A DNA stretch of 5,256 bases from CAISIP01 sp963974265. GTDB taxonomy: Bacteria > Pseudomonadota > Gammaproteobacteria > Burkholderiales > Burkholderiaceae_C. The stretch spans positions 1 through 5,256 of the forward strand of contig CAXBDR010000311.1 of assembly GCA_963974265.1 (NCBI GenBank), in the 5' to 3' direction. The notes below the pieces were generated by a model. The model was not told the origin of the DNA, searched no databases, and saw nothing but the letters and a program-made list of their open reading frames with translations. A program made the translations under genes and the position numbers. This document shows, one piece after another, positions 1 to 5,256 of this stretch (position 1 is the stretch's first letter; the number at the start of each line of letters is the position of its first letter).

Positions 1-27
1 GGCTCCATTCTCTCAATCGAAGGAGCC
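1..27. promoter_or_regulatory. Weak dyad and possible control region before the ATPase
   Basis: GGCTCC (1-6) and GGAGCC (22-27) form a perfect 6-bp inverted repeat around a 15-base centre, followed by a CAAAAT (-10-like, 32-37). Bases 1-40 are visibly less GC-rich than the rest and show A/T in many third codon positions, as expected of non-coding DNA. The dyad does not match the usual MerR-family ZntR/CadR/PbrR operators that I know. AAGGAG (20-25) looks like a Shine-Dalgarno but no ATG, GTG or TTG follows at a suitable distance. The window edge cuts off any fuller context. Confidence 0.2.
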
Positions 28-97
28 TCCTCAAAATACGGGGCGGTTCAGTGCGTGCGGCCGGAACGCGGATGCCTGCTGCACGCCGGCGCCGATC

Positions 98-2287
98 GTG
101 TCTTCGGCGCCGCAGCCCGGCAAGCTCGGCGGCGCCGGCACGCGCAGCGCCATCCGCATCCTGCAGATGGACTGCCCGACCGAGGAAACCCTGATCCGCA
201 ACAAGCTGCAGGGCATGGAGTCCGTGCACGGCATGGAGTTCAACCTGATGCAAAGGGTGTTGACGGTGACGCACCGGCCCGATGCGCTGCAGCCCGTCCT
301 GGCCGCCATCCGCACGCTGGGATTCGACCCGCGGCCGGTGCAGGACGCCACCCGGCCCGTGGCCGCCCCCGCGACCGAACACACGCCCTGGTGGCCGCTC
401 GCCCTGGGCGGGGCGGCGGCGCTGGCGGCCGAGGCCGTGCACGGGTCGGGCGGCTCGCAGTGGATATCCGCCGCACTGGCGCTGGCCGCCATCGCCGGCT
501 GCGGACTGGGAACCTACAAGAAAGGATTCATCGCGCTGCGCAACGGCAATCTCAACATCAATGCCTTGATGAGCATCGCGGTGACCGGCGCGATGGTGCT
601 GCAGCAGTGGCCGGAGGCGGCCATGGTGATGGTGTTGTTCACCGTGGCCGAGCTGATCGAGGCGCGTTCGCTGGACCGGGCCCGCAACGCGATCCAGGGC
701 CTGATGCAACTGGCGCCGCAGCAGGCGACGGTGCAACACGGCGACGGTCACTGGGAGGTGGTGCCGGCCGCCGCAGTCGCGCCGGGTGCGCTGGTGCGCG
801 TGCGACCGGGCGAACGCATCGCGCTCGACGGCCACCTCGTCAGCGGTCGCACCAGCATCGACCAGGCGCCGATCACCGGCGAGAGCCTGCCGGTGGACAA
901 GGCTCCCGGCGACGCGGTGTTCGCCGGCACCGTCAACGGCGCCGGCGGCTTCGAATACCGCACCAGCGCCGCGGCCGGCGATACGTTGTTGGCACGCATC
1001 ATCCGGGCGGTCGAGCAGGCCCAGGGCAACAAGGCGCCGACACAGCGTTTCGTCGACCGGTTCGCCCGCATCTATACGCCAGTCGTGGTCGCGATGGCGC
1101 TCGGCATCGCCATCGTGCCGCCGCTGCTGATGCAGGGCGCCTGGTGGGACTGGATCTACAAGGCCCTGGTGCTGCTGGTCATCGCCTGTCCGTGCGCGCT
1201 GGTGATCTCGACGCCGGTGACCATCGTCAGCGGCCTGGCCGCGGCCGCGCGCAAGGGCATTCTGGTCAAGGGCGGCGCATTTCTCGAACAGGGGCGCCGA
1301 CTGAACTGGGTGGCGCTGGACAAGACCGGCACGCTGACCCATGGCAAGCCGGTGCAGACCGCATGCGACGCTGCGCCGCAGCGCGACGGCCGCACGACCC
1401 CGGCAACGCACGCAGCCAGCGGCGACGAAGACGACAACAGCTTGCTCCGGTACCGGCGCCTGGCCGCGAGCCTGGCCGGCCGCTCCGACCATCCGGTGTC
1501 CCAGGCCATTGCCAGGGCCGCGCATGCCGACGGAGTCGACACCCTGGCGGTCACGGACTTCGAAGCCTTGCCCGGCCAGGGGGTGTACGGCGTCATCGAC
1601 GGCGAAGCTTATGCCCTGGGCAACCACCGCATGGTGCACGACCGGGGCCTGTGCTCCGGCATGCTGGAGCAGCGGCTCGACACGCTCGAACGCCAGGGCA
1701 CGACCGTCGTGATGCTGGTGGACCCGCGACAGGTGCTGGCGCTGTTTGTCGTCGCGGACACCGTCAAGGCGGGCAGCCGCAGCGCGATCGCCGAACTGCA
1801 CGCCCTGGGTATCCGCACGCTGATGCTGACCGGCGACAACCCGCATGCGGCACAGGCGATCGGCCAGGACGTGGGCATCACCGAAGTGCGCGGCAACCAG
1901 TTGCCGCAGGACAAGCTCGTCGCCATCGCCGCACTCGCCGACGGCGGCCATGTCGTCGGCATGGTGGGCGACGGCATCAACGACGCGCCGGCGCTGGCGC
2001 GCGCCGACATCGGCTTCGCCATGGGCGCACTGGGCACGGACACCGCGATCGAGACCGCCGATGTCGCGCTGATGGACGACGACCTGCACAAGCTGGCCAC
2101 TTTCGTGCGGCTGTCGCAGGCCACGCACCGTATCCTGGTGCAGAACATCACGCTGGCGATCGGCATCAAGGCCGTGTTCCTGGCGCTGACCATCGCCGGC
2201 CTGGGCACGATGTGGATGGCGGTGTTCGCCGACGTCGGCGCCAGCCTGCTGGTGGTCGGCAACGGCCTGCGCATGGTGCGCAAGTAG
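98..2287 (+). CDS. zntA: Zn2+/Cd2+/Pb2+-exporting P1B-type ATPase (ZntA/CadA/PbrA group), 5' end uncertain
   Basis: Inner-membrane pump that exports soft divalent metals from cytoplasm to periplasm using ATP. Numbering from GTG 98 (729 aa; E. coli ZntA is 732), the motifs in order are: an N-terminal metal-binding domain with the single-Cys site MDCPTEE (C26) in place of CxxC, as known for PbrA-type pumps; four hydrophobic segments (about 98-116, 120-140, 152-170, 172-189); actuator TGES (260-263); transport-site CPC (364-366) in a membrane helix; phosphorylated D408 in DKTGTLT; nucleotide-binding HP (465-466); TGDN (578-581); GDGIND (624-629); and K691 and D712 in the last two helices, equivalent to ZntA K693 and D714. 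All catalytic residues are present, so it looks functional. D408 to H465 is 57 residues, against 39 in E. coli ZntA, showing an insertion. GTG 98 has no Shine-Dalgarno; the frame is open to base 2 without any ATG, GTG or TTG and encodes a Cys-Cys motif, so the gene may begin left of the window. Cu export is unlikely given the Zn-type K/D pair. Exact metal preference is inferred. Confidence 0.95.
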   Translation: MSSAPQPGKLGGAGTRSAIRILQMDCPTEETLIRNKLQGMESVHGMEFNLMQRVLTVTHRPDALQPVLAAIRTLGFDPRPVQDATRPVAAPATEHTPWWPLALGGAAALAAEAVHGSGGSQWISAALALAAIAGCGLGTYKKGFIALRNGNLNINALMSIAVTGAMVLQQWPEAAMVMVLFTVAELIEARSLDRARNAIQGLMQLAPQQATVQHGDGHWEVVPAAAVAPGALVRVRPGERIALDGHLVSGRTSIDQAPITGESLPVDKAPGDAVFAGTVNGAGGFEYRTSAAAGDTLLARIIRAVEQAQGNKAPTQRFVDRFARIYTPVVVAMALGIAIVPPLLMQGAWWDWIYKALVLLVIACPCALVISTPVTIVSGLAAAARKGILVKGGAFLEQGRRLNWVALDKTGTLTHGKPVQTACDAAPQRDGRTTPATHAASGDEDDNSLLRYRRLAASLAGRSDHPVSQAIARAAHADGVDTLAVTDFEALPGQGVYGVIDGEAYALGNHRMVHDRGLCSGMLEQRLDTLERQGTTVVMLVDPRQVLALFVVADTVKAGSRSAIAELHALGIRTLMLTGDNPHAAQAIGQDVGITEVRGNQLPQDKLVAIAALADGGHVVGMVGDGINDAPALARADIGFAMGALGTDTAIETADVALMDDDLHKLATFVRLSQATHRILVQNITLAIGIKAVFLALTIAGLGTMWMAVFADVGASLLVVGNGLRMVRK

Positions 2288-2680
2288 ATGCCGATGCACG
2301 GCCCGCCCGTCGTCGACCGTCAACACCGACGGACCGTCACCGCCTGGCTGCTGGCCCAAGCGCGCAGGGAGCCGCAACACGCACAGCGGTGGTTGTACCT
2401 GCAGGCGGCGCATGTGGTGGGCCAACCGGAGCTGCGGCTGCATGCCCGGGTGCACGGGCAGATGCTGCTGCTGGCCTGGCGTCAACGCGATGCCGGAGAG
2501 ATCCTTGGCCAGCTGATGCGCCTGGTGTTGACGCCAATGGGCCACCTGAGCGGTCGATTGCCGGCGGGCAATAGCGGGCGCAGCGACGTCAGCGCCTTTG
2601 CGACGATGGACCCCGGCCCCGCGCTTGCAGCCGTCATCACGCGGGCACGACAGGAGTGCATCGCCGCGCATGGCCCGTGA
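2288..2680 (+). CDS. DUF3703 family protein, translationally coupled to the metal ATPase
   Basis: Small soluble protein (130 aa) of unknown function, recognised as DUF3703 from the pattern AHVVGQ (41-46), the spaced histidines H52 and H56, the EILGQ segment (71-75) and the C-terminal GNSGRSDVSAF (94-104), matching the family's GNTGxxxVSAF signature. The central part (about 17-82) is predicted to be helical, resembling a helical-repeat fold; there is no signal peptide or membrane segment. Its ATG directly follows the TAG of the ATPase gene (TAGATG) and no Shine-Dalgarno is evident, so translation probably depends on ribosomes finishing the upstream gene; the ATG at 2294 is an alternative start. 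Members of this family are, from memory, often found beside heavy-metal efflux genes. A role in metal handling or in assisting the pump is inferred from context and from eight histidines, not demonstrated. Family assignment is firm; function is open. Confidence 0.85.
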   Translation: MPMHGPPVVDRQHRRTVTAWLLAQARREPQHAQRWLYLQAAHVVGQPELRLHARVHGQMLLLAWRQRDAGEILGQLMRLVLTPMGHLSGRLPAGNSGRSDVSAFATMDPGPALAAVITRARQECIAAHGP

Positions 2681-2696
2681 GGCCGCTGGCCGCGCC

Positions 2697-2729
2697 GGTG
2701 CGTGGGTGGTGCGTCGGTGGTGCGCGCCC
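2697..2729. repeat. Three tandem 11-bp direct repeats upstream of the S58 gene
   Basis: Three head-to-tail 11-bp units begin at 2697, 2708 and 2719: GGTGCGTGGGT, GGTGCGTCGGT and GGTGCGCGCCC. All begin with GGTGCG and the first two differ at one base. The period is about one helical turn, so the GGTGCG cores lie on one face of the DNA, as in multi-subunit regulator sites. The block ends about 33 bases upstream of the -10-like element at 2762. A period that is not a multiple of three argues against a coding origin. In GC-rich DNA a chance origin cannot be excluded. Confidence 0.5.
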
Positions 2730-2746
2730 TGACGGTGCCCAGGAGC

Positions 2747-2767
2747 GTGCGGGGCCGGCACGATAAT
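2747..2767 (+). promoter_or_regulatory. Candidate promoter and operator of the S58-TAXI unit
   Basis: A GATAAT hexamer (2762-2767) resembles a sigma-70 -10 box. It lies 9 bases before ATG 2777, so transcription would begin almost at the start codon, giving a leaderless or very short leader; this fits the absence of a Shine-Dalgarno. No acceptable -35 box exists 16-18 bases upstream (CTGACG at 2729-2734 is 27 bases away). Directly abutting the -10 box is a 15-bp imperfect dyad, GTGCGGGGCCGGCAC (2747-2761), pairing at six of seven positions. A dyad in the spacer and a missing -35 suggest regulator-dependent firing. The call is by eye. Confidence 0.4.
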
Positions 2768-2776
2768 CGAACCACC

Positions 2777-3850
2777 ATGAGCAAGACCCCATCGCGCGCC
2801 GCCTCGCAGGGCCCGTCCGGACGGATACCCCAGCCCGGCTCCACAGTCACTGACGCCATCACCGATGTTGCCGGCATCGAAGTCGGCCAGTTCACCGATC
2901 CGCGCCGGCCGACAGGCTGCACGGTGCTGATTGCCCGCGCCGGCGCGGTGGCCGGTGTCGATGTGCGCGGCGCCGCCCCGGGCACGCGCGAGACCGACCT
3001 GCTGCACCCGTCCAACCTGGTCGACCGTGTGCACGCCATCCTGCTGGCCGGTGGCAGCGCCTGGGGCCTGGACGCCGCCGCCGGCGTGATGCGCTGGCTC
3101 GAGGAGCACGACATCGGCCTGCCGGTGCACTACGGCCGGGTGCCCATCGTGCCGGCCGCGGTGTTGTTCGACCTGCCCGTGGGTGATGCACGCATCCGCC
3201 CCGACGCCGAGGCAGGCTACCGGGCCTGCGCGGCGGCCGGCAAACAGGCGCCGGCCCAGGGCAACGTGGGCGCCGGCGCCGGCGCACTGGTCGGCAAGTT
3301 GTTCGGCATCGACCGGGCCATGAAGGGGGGCATCGGCAGTGCGGCGGTCACGGTCGACGGCGTGACCGTCGGCGCGCTGGTGGCCTGCAATGCGCTGGGC
3401 GACGTCGTGGATCCGGACAACGGCCGTGTGCTGGCCGGTGCGCGCACCGAGGACGGCCGCATGTTGCTCGACATCCGCCGCGCCATCCTGGCCGGCGAAC
3501 ATCCGCAGCCGCTGCTGGCCGGCACCAACACCACGCTGGCCGTGATCGCCACCGACGCCGTGCTGAGCAAGGCGCAGGCACATCGTCTCGCGCAGGTCGG
3601 GCACGACGGCCTGGCACGCGCGATCAACCCGGTGCACACCATGTCCGACGGCGACACGGTATTCGCGCTGGGCACTGGCGAATCGGGCAAGCCGGCCCAG
3701 ATGATGGTGCTGGCGACGCTGGCGGCCGAAGTCACGGCCCGCGCAACCGTGCGTGCGGTGCTGGCCGCGCAAGGCGTCACGCTGGGCGGCACCTGCTGGC
3801 CCGCCCACCGCGACCTGTTCGGTGACGGCGCGGCCGCGCCGGCCCGCTGA
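2777..3850 (+). CDS. P1 family peptidase (S58, DmpA/NylC-like Ntn hydrolase)
   Basis: Self-processing N-terminal-nucleophile hydrolase, 357 aa. Known relatives are the aminopeptidase DmpA, beta-aminopeptidase BapA, ThnT and the nylon-oligomer hydrolase NylC; the substrate here cannot be read from sequence. The family fold is visible: an ITDVAGIEVG start (28-37), the glycine-rich AGGSAWGLDAAAG (91-103), GAGAGALVGK (165-174), and GTNTTLAVIATD (249-260). Autocleavage is expected between N251 and T252, giving an alpha chain of 251 residues and a beta chain of 106 whose N-terminal T252 is the nucleophile. K174, N205, D291 and D293 line up with residues reported as catalytic in NylC (K189, N219, D306, D308). 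No signal peptide is seen, so it is probably cytoplasmic. ATG 2777 is preferred because the family-conserved region begins shortly after it; GTG 2702 would add 25 residues that translate the tandem repeat and promoter-like DNA. The gene ends 7 bases before the TAXI gene, implying one transcript. Confidence 0.92.
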   Translation: MSKTPSRAASQGPSGRIPQPGSTVTDAITDVAGIEVGQFTDPRRPTGCTVLIARAGAVAGVDVRGAAPGTRETDLLHPSNLVDRVHAILLAGGSAWGLDAAAGVMRWLEEHDIGLPVHYGRVPIVPAAVLFDLPVGDARIRPDAEAGYRACAAAGKQAPAQGNVGAGAGALVGKLFGIDRAMKGGIGSAAVTVDGVTVGALVACNALGDVVDPDNGRVLAGARTEDGRMLLDIRRAILAGEHPQPLLAGTNTTLAVIATDAVLSKAQAHRLAQVGHDGLARAINPVHTMSDGDTVFALGTGESGKPAQMMVLATLAAEVTARATVRAVLAAQGVTLGGTCWPAHRDLFGDGAAAPAR

Positions 3851-3857
3851 CGCGACC

Positions 3858-5180
3858 ATGCCCCGCACGCTGCGCTACACGCTGGCGTCATTGCGCGAGT
3901 TGATCGTCTCGGGCGGGCCGTTCATCGTGCTGACGGTCGGCCTGCTGGCGCTGGCCTACTGGTGGCTGGATCCGAATCCGCCGCGAAGGGTCACGCTGGC
4001 CACCGGCCCGGCCCAGAGCGCCTATGCCGAGATCGGTGCGCGCTACCAGAACGCCCTGGCCCGCAGCGGCATCGAGGTCGTGCTGCTGCCCACCGCCGGA
4101 TCGTCCGACAACCTGACCCTGGTGCAGCAAGGCCGGGCGGACATCGGCTTCGTGCAAGGGGGCAGCCGCCCTGCGGCCGAGCAGGATGACACGGCGGCGC
4201 CGCTGTCGCTGGGCAACCTGTTCCTGGAGCCGATCTGGTTGTTCTACTGGGAAAACAGCGCACGCCAGGCGACCGGCCAGCCCGACCTGGACAACCTGCG
4301 CGGCCTGAGGGGCCTGCGCGTGAACGTCGGCACGCCCGGCAGCGGCGTGCCGCAGCTGATGAACAGCCTGTTCGCGCTCAACCGCATGGAGCCAGGCGAC
4401 ATCGCGCTGACACAGCTCGCCGAAACCCCCGGCACGGTCGCGTTCCTGGACGGGCAATCGGATGCGCTGGTGTTCGCGTCGGCACCCGAGTCGCTGATGG
4501 TGCAGATGCTGCTGCAGACACCGGGCGTGCGGCTGATGGACTTCGCGCAGAACGAGGCCTATGTCCGCCGCCTGCCGTTCCTGGCGCCGGTGACGCTGCC
4601 ACGCGGCGTCGTTGACCTGGCGTCCGACATTCCGCCGGTCGACGTGCATCTGGTCGCCCCCACGACCACGCTGCTGGCCCGGCCCGACCTGCATCCGGCC
4701 CTGCTGCAGCTGTTCTCGCAGGCGTCTTTGACCTTGCACGGCAATGCCGGCTGGTTCAATCGGGCGCGCGAATACCCGCTGCCGGCGAACGCCGAGTTCC
4801 CGCTGGCCAAGGAGGCCGAACGCACGATCCGCAACGGCGTGCCACTGCTGCAGCGCTACCTGCCGTTCCACCTGGCCAACCTGCTCGAGCGCATGTGGCT
4901 ATCGCTGGGCATCATCATCGCGTTGCTGCTGCCCCTGTCGCGCATCGTGCCGCCGCTGTACGAGTTCCGCATCCGTTCACGCGTGTTCCGCTGGTATGCG
5001 CAGCTGCGCGACATCGAGGATCGTGTCGACGATGGCTCGGACATCCGGCGCGGGTTGCTCGACGAACTCGATGCGCTGGAGCAATGCGTGGGCAAGGTGG
5101 TGGTGCCGCTGTCGCACACCGACGAGTTGTATGCGCTGCGCAATCACATCGAGCTGGTCCGCCAGAAGTTGTCGCGCTGA
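3858..5180 (+). CDS. Orphan TAXI-family TRAP transporter solute-binding protein, anchored at both ends
   Basis: Membrane-tethered ligand-binding protein of 440 aa. Residues 15-37 form an N-terminal hydrophobic anchor without a clear cleavage site. It is followed by the TAXI binding domain: VTLATGPAQSAYAEIGARY (45-63), LPTAGSSDNL (77-86), ADIGFVQGG (94-102), then LRVNVGTPGSG (153-163) with the second lobe to about residue 330. A second membrane helix (about 346-365) leads into a charged, helix-prone tail of 75 residues (366-440) with heptad-like leucines, predicted to be cytoplasmic. Classical TAXI receptors are free periplasmic proteins of about 320 residues working with DctQM-type permeases, so the double anchor and tail are a distinct subtype known in beta-proteobacteria. 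No permease gene lies in the window. ATG 3858 is chosen because it puts the anchor at the N-terminus; earlier in-frame starts lie inside the S58 gene. No good Shine-Dalgarno is seen, and coupling to the S58 gene is likely. The ligand (dicarboxylate, amino acid or peptide-like) is unknown; a sensory role is possible. Confidence 0.88.
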   Translation: MPRTLRYTLASLRELIVSGGPFIVLTVGLLALAYWWLDPNPPRRVTLATGPAQSAYAEIGARYQNALARSGIEVVLLPTAGSSDNLTLVQQGRADIGFVQGGSRPAAEQDDTAAPLSLGNLFLEPIWLFYWENSARQATGQPDLDNLRGLRGLRVNVGTPGSGVPQLMNSLFALNRMEPGDIALTQLAETPGTVAFLDGQSDALVFASAPESLMVQMLLQTPGVRLMDFAQNEAYVRRLPFLAPVTLPRGVVDLASDIPPVDVHLVAPTTTLLARPDLHPALLQLFSQASLTLHGNAGWFNRAREYPLPANAEFPLAKEAERTIRNGVPLLQRYLPFHLANLLERMWLSLGIIIALLLPLSRIVPPLYEFRIRSRVFRWYAQLRDIEDRVDDGSDIRRGLLDELDALEQCVGKVVVPLSHTDELYALRNHIELVRQKLSR

Positions 5181-5203
5181 GGCAGCCGGACAGCTACAAA
5201 GTG

Positions 5204-5253
5204 TTGGTGCCAGAGCAAAAATCGCTGCGCTGGTTTCTTGGTCTGGCACACAA
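5204..5253 (+). terminator. Inverted repeat after the TAXI gene, possible terminator
   Basis: Arms GTGCCAGA (5207-5214) and TCTGGCAC (5242-5249) pair perfectly over 8 bp and extend by TTG/CAA (5204-5206 with 5251-5253) if A5250 is bulged. The loop is long (27 bases). A competing hairpin forms inside: CCAG (5210-5213) with CTGG (5230-5233), then a mismatch and GC/GC. It begins 24 bases after the stop codon and the stretch is less GC-rich than the genes. No clear T-run follows before the window ends, so a rho-independent terminator is only one option; an operator or leader of the next gene is another. Confidence 0.3.
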
Positions 5254-5256
5254 GGT

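Noticed and set aside
1..40. MerR-type operator for the ATPase
   Set aside because: The GGCTCC/GGAGCC dyad lacks the familiar CTATAG/CTACAG-like core of ZntR, CadR or PbrR sites and no -35 TTGAC is placed correctly; kept only as a weak dyad.
55..2574. Long plus-strand open frame (839 codons) overlapping the ATPase and the DUF3703 gene
   Set aside because: It is extremely rich in Arg, Ala, Gly and Pro with no family motifs and runs in a different frame across two well-supported genes; long open shadow frames are expected in DNA of this GC content.
2681..2691. GGCCGCTGGCC mini-hairpin right after the DUF3703 stop as a terminator
   Set aside because: Only a 4-bp stem with a 3-base loop and no T-run; such palindromes are common in GC-rich DNA.
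2702..2776. Upstream GTG start for the S58 gene adding 25 residues
   Set aside because: The extra residues translate the tandem repeat and the promoter-like DNA, show no family similarity, and ATG 2777 sits just ahead of the conserved region.
3888..4871. Minus-strand open frame of 327 codons opposite the TAXI gene
   Set aside because: It is dominated by Gln, Arg, Gly and Ala with no recognisable domain, and lies opposite a gene with clear family motifs; it mirrors the codon bias of the plus-strand gene.
5201..5256. Start of a further plus-strand gene at GTG 5201
   Set aside because: Only 18 codons before the edge, no Shine-Dalgarno, no recognisable family start and overlap with the inverted repeat; cannot be supported.
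1..5256. CRISPR array, tRNA/rRNA, insertion sequence or phage attachment site
   Set aside because: No regularly spaced long repeats, no tRNA-like cloverleaf, and no transposase or integrase reading frame with recognisable motifs were found on either strand.

Overview
The window reads as high-GC proteobacterial chromosome, most likely Burkholderiales (Comamonadaceae-like). This rests on the strong G/C preference at third codon positions, a metal ATPase with the MDCPTEE-type N-terminal site, and a stand-alone TAXI-family solute-binding protein with a membrane anchor at each end, a form typical of beta-proteobacteria. The taxonomic call is an inference from gene style; no rRNA or other marker is present.

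Layout: four plus-strand genes in two tight pairs fill almost the whole window. Pair 1 (about 98-2680) is a Zn/Cd/Pb-exporting P1B-type ATPase (ZntA/CadA/PbrA group) whose stop codon directly abuts the start codon of a small DUF3703 protein. Pair 2 (2777-5180) is an N-terminal-nucleophile hydrolase of peptidase family S58 (DmpA/NylC-like), followed 7 bases later by an orphan TAXI-type TRAP solute-binding protein. A 96-base gap (2681-2776) separates the pairs. It carries a three-copy 11-bp direct repeat, a 15-bp imperfect dyad and a GATAAT -10-like element only 9 bases before the S58 start codon. This looks like a regulated promoter giving a leaderless or nearly leaderless transcript. The last 76 bases are non-coding and contain two alternative, mutually exclusive hairpins.

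How the genes work together: pair 1 is a metal-detoxification unit in which the ATPase pumps soft divalent cations out of the cytoplasm and the DUF3703 protein is a probable, uncharacterised partner. Pair 2 has no obvious link to metals. A self-cleaving hydrolase of small peptides or amides is co-transcribed with a membrane-tethered ligand-binding protein that lacks TRAP permease genes nearby, which suggests ligand sensing or uptake tied to hydrolysis.

Uncertain points: the true start of the ATPase (its frame stays open to the left edge and encodes a Cys-Cys motif upstream of the GTG used here), and all regulatory elements, which are called by eye. I see no clearly novel system. The most interesting items are the hydrolase/orphan-TAXI pair with its structured promoter and the DUF3703 protein fused by translation coupling to the metal pump.
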